Notes: a model not told the origin generated them from the letters alone. A stretch of 64,000 bases of DNA from Perkinsus chesapeaki (GCA_013115145.1 JAAPAO010000117.1:1-64000), one strand, 5' to 3'; shown: positions 13,010 through 27,100, counted from the stretch's first letter. Numbers and translations are program-made.

Positions 13010-13450
13010 GGTAAAACAATATCTGTTAAGGGAAGGATTTAGTTACCATTAATAGAGCAGGTAGAAGGGGGCACCACTGGCTGAGAATAAAAAATCAGAC
13101 GGAGCGAAGCGGTTCACGAATATTAACTTTTGCAAATAATATTTGGGAAGGGTCTAAAAGTGCGCTATAGCAGTATTATCCTCTGCCTACCCTCTCCCAT
13201 ATATAGTAATGTGCCTGTTATCATCAGTCAAGATGTGTATTTGATATGAGAGCTACAGCCACAAATGAATTTGGGTAGTATAGTAATAGACCAGTGATCT
13301 ATTGGAAGAATGAAACTGGAGAGAATATAAGTGTTTTTTCATAATATAACATAGCTTGTCAGTCAAGACTTATGGTATTATTACCCCTGTCATAGGTAGC
13401 TTCATACTGGCCTATCGAGATATTAAGGTTACTATAGTTGTTATACTATT
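13010..13450. promoter_or_regulatory. Divergent intergenic region
   Basis: This 440-bp AT-rich gap separates the start of the TrpRS gene (minus) from the LRR/F-box-like gene (plus). It must carry both promoters. I see no TATA-like element or repeat that I would name. Confidence 0.4.
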
Positions 13451-15323
13451 ATGACAACTTCAACAACATCTAACCCGCCAATTAATGAATTATTCTATTC
13501 TTGCTTACCATTAATTGTACCCTATATTGGTGTTAGTGGATCATTAAGATCTTTGGGTATGGTATCTAAGGTAACTAGATGTATTGTATTAGAGCCAACA
13601 TCATGGTCACATGCTGAACTAGAGCCACCACTATCAACTAGTAAATGGTCAATGGAACGGTATAAGACAGTTGTACCTTTATTTACCTGTGTTAGTGACC
13701 TTGCAGTTCATGGTAGAGTACAGCCCCTGCCTAAGCTTATTATTACTTTATCAACTATACAAAGGTTACGATACCTTCAATTAATAGGGGTTACGGCGTC
13801 ACCTTTATATAATATCCTATCTCCATCTACTACTAATGCTATACCATTCTTAGAGTCATTAACTATAGGCTTTAGAGGTGATGAGGACCTAACCTATCCT
13901 ACAGGTGCTCGTCAGGGTAATACTATACATAGTAGGTTAAAGAGGGTAAGCTTTATCGATATAGACTTTGGTCCTAGTATTGTGGGATATGATACCTTCT
14001 CGAGTGATAATGGTATAGCTTTATGGTTGATACATTTCCTGGCTAGCTGCCCTGTACTTGAGGAACTAAAGGTCTTACAGGCACCAGCTAGGCGAAGGAT
14101 AGATAAGGTTAATGTAGATATCGAAGCATCTAGAGAGATCATACTTGGTAAAGGTATGCCTACATGGAATAATGGTGGACACCTTAAGAAGCTGCATCTT
14201 GGGTTATGGTCAGAGAGGGTTACACAAGGGTTGGTTCATAGGGTATCAGTAGCAGGGTCATTGGAAGGGATTGAGATACTATCAATGGGAGTATTGTCTA
14301 GTATTACTATGAAGATGTTATTGGATAGAGGGCTAGGGGGACATCTAGAGCAGGTGATGTCACAAAGATGGATGCCATCTATTCCAGGGCCTGATGGTGA
14401 TACTAGTATGAATAGGTTATTGGAGAGTAGTAGACATACACTTAAAGGCCTCAGTCTTGAATGTAAAGGTAGCTGCCCTGTACCGTGGGATATTATTATT
14501 GAATATATTATACGGTATCGTCCACCATTATTAAGGAAGGTGTACTTAACATTAATAATGGATGATAGTAATGGTGATATGGTAGCACCTGTACACAGTG
14601 CTCTATGGAGTGCTGCATTACGGTGCCATTATCCTAATATACCCTACTTTCGTCGTACTACCTATACTGTTATTATGGATGATATATGTAAGACTAATGT
14701 CCTTAGGCGTACCCTAGGCCTGTTGTATCCAGTAACATCAGCTAGGGAGCTGTTTGAAGAGGAGCAGGTAGTAGAGGGATGCCAGTGGATGCTGCTGCTG
14801 CTGCTGGGTTTAGGGTAGCGTTTAGGTCCTATGTGTTAAACCATATGACCATCCTGATAGACGTGCTAACCTCGATGATGATAATGAGTTCTTGGAGCTG
14901 TGGGATAATTTACCGATAGAATACCAAGGGCAATATTGGAATATATATAATAGTATATTTGGTATCTTTAGCTATAATAATAGAGGATCTCCATCGACTA
15001 TAACCCCTACCCCTAGGCCCAGACGGTCTAGGTATAGGTCAATAATATCACCGACACGCCATACTACAACAATGCCATTGGATCCTCGACACCGCCGCGG
15101 TGGTGATGATGCTATAGGGGCAGAGACAACAACACCAGCAGCAGGAGGTGTTAGCAGTAGATCAGTCGATACTATTGATGATGACGATGATGGTAGTAGT
15201 AGTGTTAGCAGTGATGCTAGTAATAGCTTGTTGGATATCCTTACCATAGAGGAGTTACTTAAGGAGGACATTACTCTTGGTACAGCTGCTAGTACTGGTG
15301 TTGTTGCATATTCTGGTGGATGA
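13451..15323 (+). CDS. LRR/F-box-like protein with acidic tail
   Basis: Exon 1 is 13451-14767 and exon 2 is 14826-15323, joined in phase 0 across a 58-nt intron to 604 residues. The N-terminus (INELFYSCLPLIVPYIG, then SLRSLGMVSKVTRCIV) looks like a degenerate F-box. Through the body, leucine-spaced segments recur (LRYLQLIGV, FLESLTIGF, LKRVSFIDIDF, LEELKVLQAP, LKKLHLGLW, LEGIEILSMG, LKGLSLECKG), consistent with irregular leucine-rich repeats. The second exon carries PTPRPRRSRYRS and a DDDDDGSSSVSS acidic tail. F-box/LRR proteins are substrate adaptors of SCF ubiquitin ligases. I infer that class from pattern only, and no substrate can be suggested. Confidence 0.6.
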
Positions 15324-15456
15324 TAGGTAGTAGTATCATGATCGTTGTTACTAAAGCATGCAGATAATATTAGTTTCGATAGGTTATTATTGTGTTAAGG
15401 TTATTATTAATAATAAAGGGAATAAGGATTGATTACTGTATTGTCTGTTTCTAATA

Positions 15457-17098
15457 ATGCAAGGGTTTACCCAAAGGAATAGGTCTGCATCATCATCAAC
15501 ATCAAGTAGCAGTAGTGGGTCAGTGTCGGTGATGAGTGATATAACCGCTGAGACATTGAAGACAGTGATGCCACAAGGGAGGGAGGAGGAAGTGCCGACG
15601 GGTGACAATAGGGAGGCTAAGCGGTGTAAAAGGAGAAGGAAGCAGGTAGTTGTGGTGGCAAGAGGATTACAAGGCAGCGGCAAAAGTAGTAATATAGGCA
15701 GTGATGGGGAAGGGAGGGGAGCTGCCAGGTATTAGGTACAGCTATGAGGGCAGCAGCAACACTATTGGGTGGAATATGGTTGAATCAAGATGAATTCCGT
15801 AGTCCTAGTAAAGGGGGTGGTAATGCTAAGGGTAAGTTCCTTGATAAGCTATCATGGTGTACACATTATGGAGATCCACAGTATATCATGGTTGATAGGA
15901 TTAATACACAATATCGGCATAGGTAGAAATAATGAAAGGGTTATTGTTGTTTTATAGGGCTGATGGTTGTTGCTGTTGTAGGTCTGATATATATAATGCT
16001 ATATATCCATGTAAGGGTGAGTATCCTGAGCTTATCTATATACAATGGGTACATCCTGATGATGAGAAAGAGGAGGAGGGCGGGGGTGGCGGTAAGGCTA
16101 ATGGTGGGGATATGTCACCATTCGACCCTATAAAGGGACGGAAGTACTTTGATGTATGTGCTAAGAATGTCCGTAATAGGCATGGCAAACATAGAGTAAT
16201 ACAGGGGGTGGTGTACAAGGGGGGTACAGTGATGTTATCTTAGTCTATTGATCGGTATGCTGATATTGACTTTATATTGGGTACAACAGCCTCGCAGGCG
16301 GAGCCTATTACTAAGGAAGAGATGTCACACTTCTCTGTAGCCAAGCTGTGTGGTATAGATGTTACATTGGATAGGAAGGGTATGGTTAGGAGGATATTGG
16401 AGATATTGGAAAGGGATGGGGACTTTAATGATGATGATATTGATAAAGCTATAGGTGATGTTGCTAAGATAGAGAAGACTATAGTACCTGTTGGCACTGG
16501 AGGAGGGAAAGGCGGTCAGAGACTAACAAGGCAGCAGCAGCAACAGCAGCAGGAGTATGATGAGAGACGTCATGATAGTGTTACAAGTGCTAATGGAAGC
16601 CTTGGAACGACAGGGGTGCCGTCTTTGGTGGGGCGTATGATGTTCCAATTAGAGTTAACTATGGATTCTCAGAGGTTATTGAGGAGAGCGGTAGGGAATG
16701 GTTGGGGGTATATGGCTGGTAAAGGGATAGTACCTAAAGATGAATTCCATGTTACATTACTATATGTTGATAATACTAATGCATTTGATGCAGCTAGTAT
16801 AGCATTAGTCAAAGATCTATGGCCTCGAATAGGGGATACCTTCTCCATCACGGTAGCCTTTGCTGTTTGCTCTGATTATGGTGTATGTGCATCACCGGTA
16901 CAATTCCTACAACCAACACCTTGTGGTAATATGTACCCTCATATAACATTAGGGGTGTCTCCAAATACATTGGCTAAGGAGAGTAATGAGATGTTAGCTG
17001 GTAAGCATCCTATGGAAGCACTAAGAGTATTGGAGTTACAGCTACCAGAAAACCAGACAGAGTTGGAGCTAAGGGCAGTGCTACGAGTATCCGAGTAA
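15457..17098 (+). CDS. tRNA ligase-type polynucleotide kinase and 2H phosphodiesterase (end-healing enzyme)
   Basis: The fungal/plant tRNA ligase heals the 2',3'-cyclic phosphate and 5'-OH ends left by splicing endonuclease. Here the kinase P-loop is split by an intron (15686-15735) and reads GLQGSGKSTAMRAAATLLGG after splicing. It is followed by WLNQDEF and the DRxN-type motif VDRINTQYRHR seen in this kinase family. About 250 residues downstream, EFHVTLLYVD and PHITLGVSP are the two HxT motifs of a 2H (LigT-like) cyclic phosphodiesterase. A polyQ run separates the two. The N-terminal adenylyltransferase/ligase domain of Trl1 is missing from this gene: the start ATG is 134 bp after the preceding stop. 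Sealing activity would have to come from another gene. One internal intron donor (about 16210-16243) is ambiguous. Confidence 0.72.
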
Positions 17099-17244
17099 CC
17101 TGTTATTATTATTATTATCAACTGTCCTCTACTTTGTGCTATATAAAATGTGTTGTTCTACTATTATTATGTTTCTTGGCCTCCTTATCTCAAGTCGTTG
17201 AGTTACAGTGCTACTATACCGATACCTCAGGTGTATCCTATAGT

Positions 17245-20200
17245 ATGGCCAGCCGTAAGAAGTATTATGTATTACTATTGGATGTAGGAAGGACAATGGC
17301 TGAGGAGGCTGCAACAGCAGCTACGGAGGGGCAGCAGACTGTTACTAAATTGGAGTTAGCATTGAAGGCGGCTAAGATGTTTGTAGTAGCAATGACCATA
17401 GGAGGGTGTATGAGGAGTGTAGATACAACAGAGGCTTATTCTTGGGGGTAAGAGTACCCAGGTAGCATTGGTACTAATGGGGAGTACTAGTACACGTAAT
17501 AGGCTAGAGAACAGTGGTTATCAGAATATAGATGTTATAAAGGACCTTACTATACCTGATATAGATATGGTAATAGTCCAGTGTTATTAGTGTTATGTCT
17601 AATCTTATACCTAGTTACATTGCCTGTCTAGTATTCATCCAGGAAGCCCCTATAGTAGTGATATTGTTGGTGGTCTTATAATAGCATTGGATATGATTAA
17701 GAGTGCTACTGAGAAGAGTAAGGCTAAGTAATAATAGACAACAGTAGAAGGGGTATAGGAGGTATCATACAAGGTCCCAGAGGACAGTATTAGTATTAAC
17801 CGATGGCTGCACACCTATAATGGGTAGTGGTGACCTACCCAGTGTCGTAGAACAGATGAACCTTCTTAATGTAGAGCCTATTATAACAACCTTTGGCAGT
17901 AGGACTCCCTGTCCTCTGCGTTTGTGGAATGCTGTTGTTATTGCTCATCAGCTCATCCTTTACCAGAAGTCCATACAGTATTTGAGGCATTTATCGCCCA
18001 GTCTCAGCAAGGGCAGTATCTAGAGGGGGCTACACTAATGGGGATATTAAAGCAGGTGCGGCGGTAGAGGGGATGGGTGGGCCCTGGGTGGTGGTGACTT
18101 GGGATGATGATGATGATGTCAGATAAAAAGTAAAGATACCCAACAGATATCAAAGTGTAGGGTAGATATGGAGATAACAAAGTATATGAAGATACCAGTA
18201 TGGTGTTATGTTAAAACTAGTAAGGTTACCTTACCAACACTTAAGAAGGAAAGTAGTAGGAGGAGGAGGGCACATACTACTACTACCACCCTTTTTGATG
18301 ATGGATTGAACTCAGGTGTTGATGGTGGTGCTCCTGTTAAAATGGACAGGGCTTATTTTACCGTAGATGACCCAGATGGAGAGGCTATACCAGCAGAGGA
18401 GAGTAACAATGCTAATCTGTTTGCCTAGTTGTTGAGACTGGTCTGTTAAGACCATACAGTATGGTCACCAAGAGTCCGCCGCTGTGTCATTATCGTCATC
18501 CCGTGATGTTCTGCTTAGTGTATCTCTACTATATTGTTGTTGTTAGGGCTAAAGGCTTATAAGTACGGTAGCAGCCAGTATGTACCATTTGAATCATATG
18601 ATGAAGCATCATTGAAATACCATTCGGATAAGTCCCTCACCATGCTTGGTTTTGCCAGGGCTAATTCTATACCTCAAGAGTAAAATGTTATTATTACTTG
18701 TTTGTATTAAATATTATAACAGCCTTATAGGCTTATGATTGGTGATACGGTAGAGTGTGTTGCAGCTGAGCCTAATAATATAGAGTCTGCGAAGGCTATG
18801 AGTAGCCTTATTAAAGCGATGGTAGAGTCAGGAGTGGTAAGTTAGTACTACTACCACAGCTGCTGCTGCTGTTGAGTAGTGTTATTGGCTTCTTCAGTAC
18901 ATGCTGGCACGGTATTGCTTTCGTAATGATATAAAACCTAAGTATGTATGTCTAGCCCCACATGTTGGTGATAGGTAGTAAGAGGTAGGGTTAGTTTGTG
19001 TTAATGGTAGTACTGGTGATGCTGTTTTAGTAAAACCTGCCTTTATATGAACCAATTACCATTTAGTGATGATGTACGGACTGATGGTATAATATTTCAG
19101 GATTTTAATACAGACTTATCAAACAAGGAGGTGCATGCTATAGATGTAATAGCTATAGGGAAGTTGGTTATAAGGAGAGGGGAGGGGAAGGGAGGAGGAG
19201 TTAGTCTTTGTTGGTTACCTAACAAAGAGGATATGGTCATCACAATGCTAATTCTCGCATGGCACACCACCCAGGGAGACACTGCACTGTAGTGTGTTCC
19301 TTGCCTACAGGCTATAGGATAGTGCCTATGGCCATAGGCGATAGCCTCTTTTGCTGGTGTGGTAGTGGTTATAGGTATTAGATTTTATTTGTTGTTGTCC
19401 TTTATTAAGCAACGGTCTCTCTTGATAGTCGTTGATGGATACTATGAATCTTGAGGATGATGGTGAGTCTCATGAGCTACTAAAGATGAAGGATATTCAT
19501 AACCCTACACTATTGAGGTTTTGGAGGACCGTAATACCCTATTATCACATGCTGCTATAGAAGGCTGGGAAGTTGTAGGTTATAGAGAGGGCCGATGATC
19601 CCGACGCACCAGTGGTAGGAGTAGACGAGGAAATAGATAGGTATTATGGTATAATGGCTTGTTGTTAGTATGGGTATGGGGGCTGGTTATAGGTATCTAC
19701 ATCCGGAAAGGGCTATAGAATGGCGGTTTATGAAGGATGTTAATGCATTAAAGGAAGTGTTCCCGTTAGTTAAAGTGCCAGTAGATAAGAAAAAGAAAAA
19801 GAAGTAAGAGGGGGGACTGCTGTAATAGGGATGTAAGTAGTTATATGGTATTGGTAAGGTACTGGAGGGGTTCACCGGATATAGAGACAGCTCAGGCTGC
19901 AGGGTATCAAAAACCTCCACCTGTTGACCCATCACATTTGGTACTATTATTATTAATTCATAGTGTTGATGTGGTGTTATATAGGTATTCGATTTCCCTG
20001 ATGAGGATGAAGGTGATGGTCTTAGTTCACCTGCTGTAGTGTCAGCCCAACATGCTGTACCATTATTCGGAGGAAAGCAGATGTATCCCCAAGTTAGGAT
20101 AGGATCTACAACACCAGTTAAGGACTTCACCACAGCAGTCTATGGTACGAGGCTATTTATCGAGTATTCACGGTAAACTGATGACACCACTAGTATCCAA

Positions 20201-20853
20201 CCTGGTGGATACCACCGCCGCCGCCGTCGTCCTTCGTGCCCCCAAGATAATATCTCTTTACGATCTCTACTGTTGACTTGAATACTGTAGGGTATCTTTG
20301 GTAGGAGCTGGTGTAACTAGTGGCCTGTTGGATGAAGCTATGAGGAAGATGAGTGGTATAACATTACACTTACTCGGGCATCCAGGCTATGAGTAAGCAG
20401 TAGATTAGAGCAGCAGCTACTGTGATGATACTGGGTATAATAGAGGTGCTGCTTAGTTATGTCGATAAGGCTGTGGACTGTATAGTGGCTATGAGGGATG
20501 CTGCTATATGTTATGGTAACGATAGGATGGTCGTGATGGATTATAATAAGTGAAATGCTGGGGAAGTGTCGGTATGAAATAACCACCACCATGATCGGGT
20601 TAGGTTCATACATGATACTTTATCCAAGTGTAAAGACAATGCCTATCTTTGGGAACGTAGTGATTAAGCCAATAGTACTTAGTTATAATAATACTACTGA
20701 GTATCAGGTGTAACAGGCAAAAGGATAACCTATCTTACCAGTAAAGAGGCCTCAGCATCGGATAAGACCGATAAGGACGCTGAGGACTTTTTAAACAAGC
20801 AGCAGCAGCAGCCTCCACAGGAGGAGGGGGAGCAGCCGCCTGTAAGCGAGTAA
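17245..20853 (+). CDS. XRCC5: Ku80, DNA double-strand break end-binding subunit
   Basis: Ku70/Ku80 rings thread onto broken DNA ends and recruit the end-joining machinery. About ten exons follow the family in order. The N-terminal vWA-like strand is KYYVLLLDVGRTM, then VALVLMGSTSTRN, QNIDVIKDLTIPD, VLVLTDGCTPIM and IKSATEKSK. The beta-barrel region has the expected KIPVWCYVKTSKVTLPTLKK and GLKAYKYGSSQYVPF. LARYCFRNDIKPKY and MNQLPFSDDVR mark the core end. The C-terminal part has a KKKKKK stretch, IGSTTPVKDF and DKAVDCIVAMRDAA, matching the Ku80 C-terminal helical domain, and ends VSE at 20851-20853. A 25-nt intron (19804-19828) removes an in-frame TAA right after the lysine run. The start ATG 17245 is chosen because upstream in-frame sequence has no ATG and reads as a spurious hydrophobic leader. 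Confidence 0.85.
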
Positions 20854-21184
20854 TGTTGAAGTAATGAACAACCCTCTGTGAGTGTTGTATTATGTATAGG
20901 CACCACGATGATATTGTATCTGGAGGAAGTATGGTATGAGACATTCATGCTATCATTCGATAACAACAACAATGACCATTACAACTACTACTGCTGCTGC
21001 TGCTGATGCTGATGCAATTAATACATTGTTTCATTCTTAAGTCATTATCACTTTGTACTTGTGTTGTTGTTGGCTTTCCGCATACGTTACTTGTATAGTT
21101 TGGCTTTGACTTGGCTGTGCCGTTATTATTAATATTATTACTCCTACTACTACTAACGCTTCATCCCTAAGGTGAGTATCTTTG
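20854..21184. other. Intergenic region between Ku80 and PAN2
   Basis: This is low-complexity sequence with ACT/GCT triplet runs and AT-rich stretches. It would hold the Ku80 3' end and the PAN2 promoter. No gene is visible. Confidence 0.4.
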
Positions 21185-24100
21185 ATGAACTTCGGTCGGC
21201 CGCCCCCTCAACAACAACAACAACCCATGGCTCTTGGTGGGGCACCCAATGGCGGCGGAAACAATAATAACGGGTCAACACAGTATGATATGAGAATGAT
21301 GCCCCCTCAACAACAACAACAATCTAACTCCACCACCACCACAGGAGGAGGAGGAGCTAATACGCAGTTGATGCATCCACCACCACCACCCCCACAGACA
21401 CAGATGCCCAATAACGGTGGGTATATTTGGCTTGATCATTATGGTGGTATCATTGTTGTTGTAGCAGGTCCACCTTTCCCTATAATGTATGGTAGTCCAC
21501 CATCACCAAGGGGGTATATGGGTATGGGTAATAGTAGCATGCAGCAGCAGCAGCAGCATGCTGTATCATTATCAACATCATCAATGATGCATCATCATCA
21601 TCATCACCAGCATACGTCACATCATTCAAATCATCATATGTCTGGAGGTGGTGTGGGGCAGCATCATGTACCACATGGCCCTATGATGATGGCTCCACCA
21701 CCACCACCGATGATGATGATGATGACGTCACAGGGTATGATAATGCCATCATCATCATCATCACCACCTGGTCTACCACATATGCAAGGTAACATTATTA
21801 TATATTTATACTGTTATCATATAGCAGCCTTGTATAGGTGGTATTGGACCACCATCGATGGGAGGGCGTATGATGACCATGATGTCTAGTATGGATGATG
21901 ATTACCATCACCCTCCACAAGCACCACCATCTGCTGGAGAGCATCTCCCCCATTACGGAGTGAGTAGCTTAGCCCACTTGTTGTTGTATATACAACATGT
22001 TTTAGTACATGATGGAAGGCAATGGTCCAAGTGGTGGTGGTGGTCTGCGCAGCTCATCAATGCCTATGATGGTTGGTGGCCCTCCTCCTCCGCCTCCAGG
22101 GAGCAGTGGTAACCCAGTGAGTTCCAGTCATAGCAATACCTGGATACAAGTACGAAGATATTAATCACTTATACCAATCCAATACCTACCTACATACCCA
22201 GGTCATGCAACAGCATTCTATGTGTCCAGCTCTACTAAATCAGAGTGACCATCCTACACTATTACAGTGGGATCCGTAAGCATACGATAACCATAGCCTC
22301 TAGTCATTCAACTTTATTATTATGGTCTTGTTGTTATTAGCTTTGAAGATCTCTTATGGGTCGGCACTCAACAGGGTCGACTAGCGTCTATGCAATTCAC
22401 GGCAAATGGCAACCTTACCGACTACACAAGGTTCCAGTAAGAGTATATAAGTATATAGTGATGATGGGCTGTATACCCTCAGATTGGAGAGAAGTATTGA
22501 TGAGGATGGTATGAGTGGTGATGGTGGTGGTGGTGGTGGAAGCTACTCCCCAGCAACAGCAGCTTCTTCCTCCTCCTCTTCGATAGGGGGTAGTGGTACA
22601 GCAGCAGCCTACAATCCAGTAGAGCATTTGTTATTTGATCAATCTGGAGTTATATCAGTAACACCTCATAACATTCATTTTCATACAAGAGGTGGTGTAC
22701 GACATTATATTATGGATGATAAGACGATACATAGGATGGGTTCAAACGGCAATGTACTACCACCGTCACCACCACGGCTACCGACAACAACAACAAGATG
22801 ATTAGTGTCATTGTTTAGGTTATCCGAAGTGCTGAGTTTTATCAGCCTAATCCATCTCATCTTGTTGTTGGTGGTGAAAAGAGAACGCTATTCTTCGTGG
22901 ATATGCAAGCTGGTTCATTAAGCACATTTATTGATGTAGACTAGACACTAGCAACTATGCTATTATTATAACAACAACAACCCTCTCCACCTTCATCCCT
23001 CTTCATTAGGTACCCCATGGCTGCTCTGTATTACATAACCCACAGCGATCATCAGTACTTTGTATGGGTGGTACTGATGGTAGCATTAGCTTTGTGGATG
23101 GTAGAGTCCCTAAGGTGGTATACATAATGTATAATAACAACACTCGGGAGTCGCTGACAGGTCCTCACTACCCTCAGTGCCCATCCACGTGAGATAACAA
23201 CACTTAGTAGTCGTGACCATTGGCTCATCAGCTGCGGAAAGAGGTACGATGACTGGTGGTATTTTAATATGGTCATCGCCTACCACTCTTCCTTCTGTTT
23301 AGGGATGGCCCTGGCTCTATTGTTGGACCCGATGTATTTATGAAGGTATTTGATCTGCGTACGCTGCGTCAAGCACTACCGATATCATGCCCTACTGGAG
23401 CCTATATGGCCAAGTAGTACTAGATTATGATGATCATGCATCATCATCATCACATGCATTGTGTTATAATGCGTTGTTGTATTAGGTTCCATCCTACCTT
23501 ACCATCATCTGTTATACTACTAAATGTACATGGTATGTGGCAACAGGCAGACTTTGTTCCAGGCGCATCACAGCTCATGTCACCAGCGTAAGGGGAGTAG
23601 GAGGAGGAGGCATTGGTGATGAGTGGGTTAGGTATTATAAAACAGTAGCAGTAGGGCATCCACGAGGTTATAAGAATACAGGAATGGCTAGGAGCTCTAT
23701 GTAAGATATAACCAATAGCAGTAGTTGAGTTATCATAGCAGCAGCTGCAGCAGCAGGTCCGATAGCTCTACCGTTGGGTCATGTGGTGATGGTACAGCAG
23801 GATCATCATCCTCCCCTCCTCCGGGTAGAGAGGTTATGGGGGAGGTTATTGACATGGATATAGCTACCACTGGAGGGACGGTAAATAGGGTGTTGACGGC
23901 GGCGGCGGTGGTGGGGGGGGCATTGTTGATGTTGTAGGCTGCTTTATTGGATAGTAATGGATGGATACATTTATGGCAGACAGTATCTGAGAATGCAATG
24001 CAGTCCCAAGGTATGCATGCTAGAGTTAATATCTATTCCAATCCTACTGGTAATAATAAGCAGCAGCACCAGCACCAGCACCAGCTGCTGCTCTTCAGCC

Positions 24101-27100
24101 CCCCATAACCCCAGAGCACGTCATCTTGTTACTGGTATGCTGGATGGTTCCACTGACAATCGTGTATTGGCTGATGAAGCACGGTCTGTTAGACAGAGGC
24201 CTATGTGTGTTATCGATCCCCGTACTGGAGGATTAAGCTATAACTACCAAGATACCATGCCCCTGTGGCCAGTAGGACTGCAGCCTATAGCTGATGATGA
24301 AGAACAAAGGTAGTAACATAGAGAAGGGGGACGAGTGGGATAGGGTATGTGGTGATGATGATGATGACTGTGGGGTTGTTGTTGTTGTTTTCAGGCAATA
24401 CAATAATATGCCTGGGGCATACTATGATGATGAACAAAATGGATGTAGACGACTGCTGCCACCACAGATGATGCTACCAGCTGTAAGGGAGGCAGCAAGG
24501 GGACAAGGTAGATAGTTTATAGAGTTGAGAGTTCAAGTATGGTATGAATTGTCAGGCATAGATGTCAGCAAGCATCCTGATTCACCTAGAACAGCTTCTG
24601 AATTACCAGTGGTTCATATGATGCTGCCCAACAAGTATGGTGATGGCAGCAGGAGCGGCACTGGCCTTGAGGGTGATACTATACTATGGCATACTACTGC
24701 ATTAATGAATGAAGTATCGGAGGAATTGAGAACTATGCGAAAGGATAGAAGGATGCATAGGTAGGCTACCATACTGTTGTTACTGCTGGGTAGGCTTGTC
24801 TAGTAGGCAACCACGTGCTGAATCACAACTATCGGATATATTCACAGAGAGTACTGAGGAGGAGGAGGAGGAGAAGGATCCTATTACTGGTTTGGCGAGG
24901 ATACCACGACGGTAGCGAGTCAGCCGCTAACTAACACTAACATTAATTGCTTATTATATTGCTGTTGTTGTTAGGTTCCAATTCACTGAGATAGACTATG
25001 GTCAAAACTATAATAGGTTCCCATTTGCCAAGTATAATAGGTCAAGGTTTGTGTGTGGATTGGATAATAGTTATGGTGGTACCAACTGGAACGGTATTGA
25101 GTTTTGCAATAATGCCATCACGCAGGTGAGCAGCGGGAGGAGAAGGAGGAGCTACTACTGCTACTTGTTACTGTTTAGATATTATATTTTATTCGACCAT
25201 TTATGCAAGCAGCTGAGAGGCATGTATGTAGTGATGATGAATGTATATATTGTGATATAGGATATGTATTCCATATGATGGAACAGCTTATGTTTGCCAG
25301 CAATAAGGTAATAGTACCACTCCTCCTCCTGCCGCCGCTGCTGCAGTAATTGCCGTCCTATAGATATGCCAATGTACTCGGTTATTACGAACCTTAAAAG
25401 CCACATCACCATCAGAGTTACGGGCTCCTATTGACCCAAAGCATCCGGCATTGAGTATGGGCCATAAGGGAATACTACTGTTGAAGCATATACTATTATC
25501 ATGCAAGAAGACAGCTGCTGCTGCGGCCGCCTCAAGCGCATCGGTCAGCTATCGAAGCTCTCCTCATATATCCCCCATACCTAGTGGATATTCTCCACCA
25601 TTATCCGGGCTCAGGCATCCTACCAGCGGCAGCAGCAGCAGCAGTGGTAATGTTGTGTCGAGATTGTTTGGTCTGTCCCCTCCACCTGGTGTCCCTCCAA
25701 GCCCCTTTGTAGCACTACAGATGCCTAATAGTGAGGAACTGAAAGAGGCCATAGCTAGGAGTAAGGCTGAGGCTGCAGCAGCTGCTGCTGCAGCTGTGGA
25801 ATTGACAACCAGCTCTGAGGAGGATACTGCTACTGAGAGTGACGAGGGTACAGGGTCAATGACAAGCGGCACTGAGCATCATGACAGTGAAGAGGAGGAG
25901 AAGGAGGAGGAGAACGATGATGATGATGATGATGCCAAGGCTGAGCCACCACTGAGACCAGATCATGCAGCCTTTGTGAAGATGATACGCCGTTCTCTGG
26001 TTGGAGGGCATGGTACTCCTCCAGTGCTACTGATGGACATTTGCCCAAAGGATGGTATTGAGGCTGAGTTCTGGTCGATAGGTGGCAGAGGCTTCTTACC
26101 CTCTACCATTTGGATAGGATATAATGATGCACATGACCGTAAACTGATAACTGATGTGTCTACAAGTAAACCGTATCCTAATAACCGTAGCCGTCAGCAG
26201 CTAAGACCGCCGTACAGCTCCTACTCCAAGTATGAGCTACAGTCAGTGGCTCTTCATGTGAAGGATAGGCCTACGAGGAAGTGCCCACAGGGCCATCTGG
26301 TGGGTATAACTAACATACCACCGGATTATCACACTGATACATTCCGTACTAGTGGCACTGCTACAAGGGGGCCTAGTATAAGCTCAGCCAGAGGCCCACC
26401 GCCAGAAGGTGGTAGTGGTGGCGTGCCCATCACTTCTCCAGCGGCAGCAGCAGCAGTACAGCCGACTGTGGGGCCTGTTGGAACAGGAGGAGCTCCTATT
26501 GGCATAGTGCCTACCCCTCCGAAAGGTACACCTACCCGGTTCACACCAGGCGCGGCGGCGGCGGGGGCGGTTATGTCACATCATAGCCCTACAGCTCAAG
26601 CTACACTTAGCAATCCACAAATACCAAGACCATTCAGTTATGCTGCTGCCGTTGCTGGACGTTCCTATGCTGCGGCTGCTGGGGCCACTAGCTCTGTTGG
26701 CAGTGGTGCAGGCTCGGGACGAGGGGATTCTATGTCACCATCACCAGCGGAGACTGAGACTGCTACATCAACAGAGGAGGATGATGAGGAGGATCAGAAT
26801 TGGATGGTGCTTAATGACTTCGTTATTACACCTAGTTTGAGGTGAGTTCGCCACCTAGAGGGGGCTTTGTAGTGTAAGTCTTTGTTAGGGAAGAAGCTGT
26901 GGACTTTAAGGCTGATTGGAGGACACCGGTTTTGGCTGTCTACGTCCAGAAGAGATCTCTAGCACAAGTAGCTGTACAGGATAGGCAGTTGGTAGCGACA
27001 CCACTATCAGCAGCCTCATTGCATCCAGAAGGGGTAAGGGAAGAAGTGCTTGTTCTTGGGCTTCATTTTATGATATTATTTGCCCTCCTCAGCAGCAGCA

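Noticed and set aside
17134-17244. Hydrophobic leader upstream of Ku80 that looks like a signal peptide
   Set aside because: The frame starts only with TTG, Ku80 is nuclear, and ATG 17245 fits the family start.
19845-20160. Separate gene after an apparent Ku80 stop at 19805
   Set aside because: A 25-nt GT..AG intron removes the stop and the downstream exons match the Ku80 C-terminal domain (IGSTTPVKDF).
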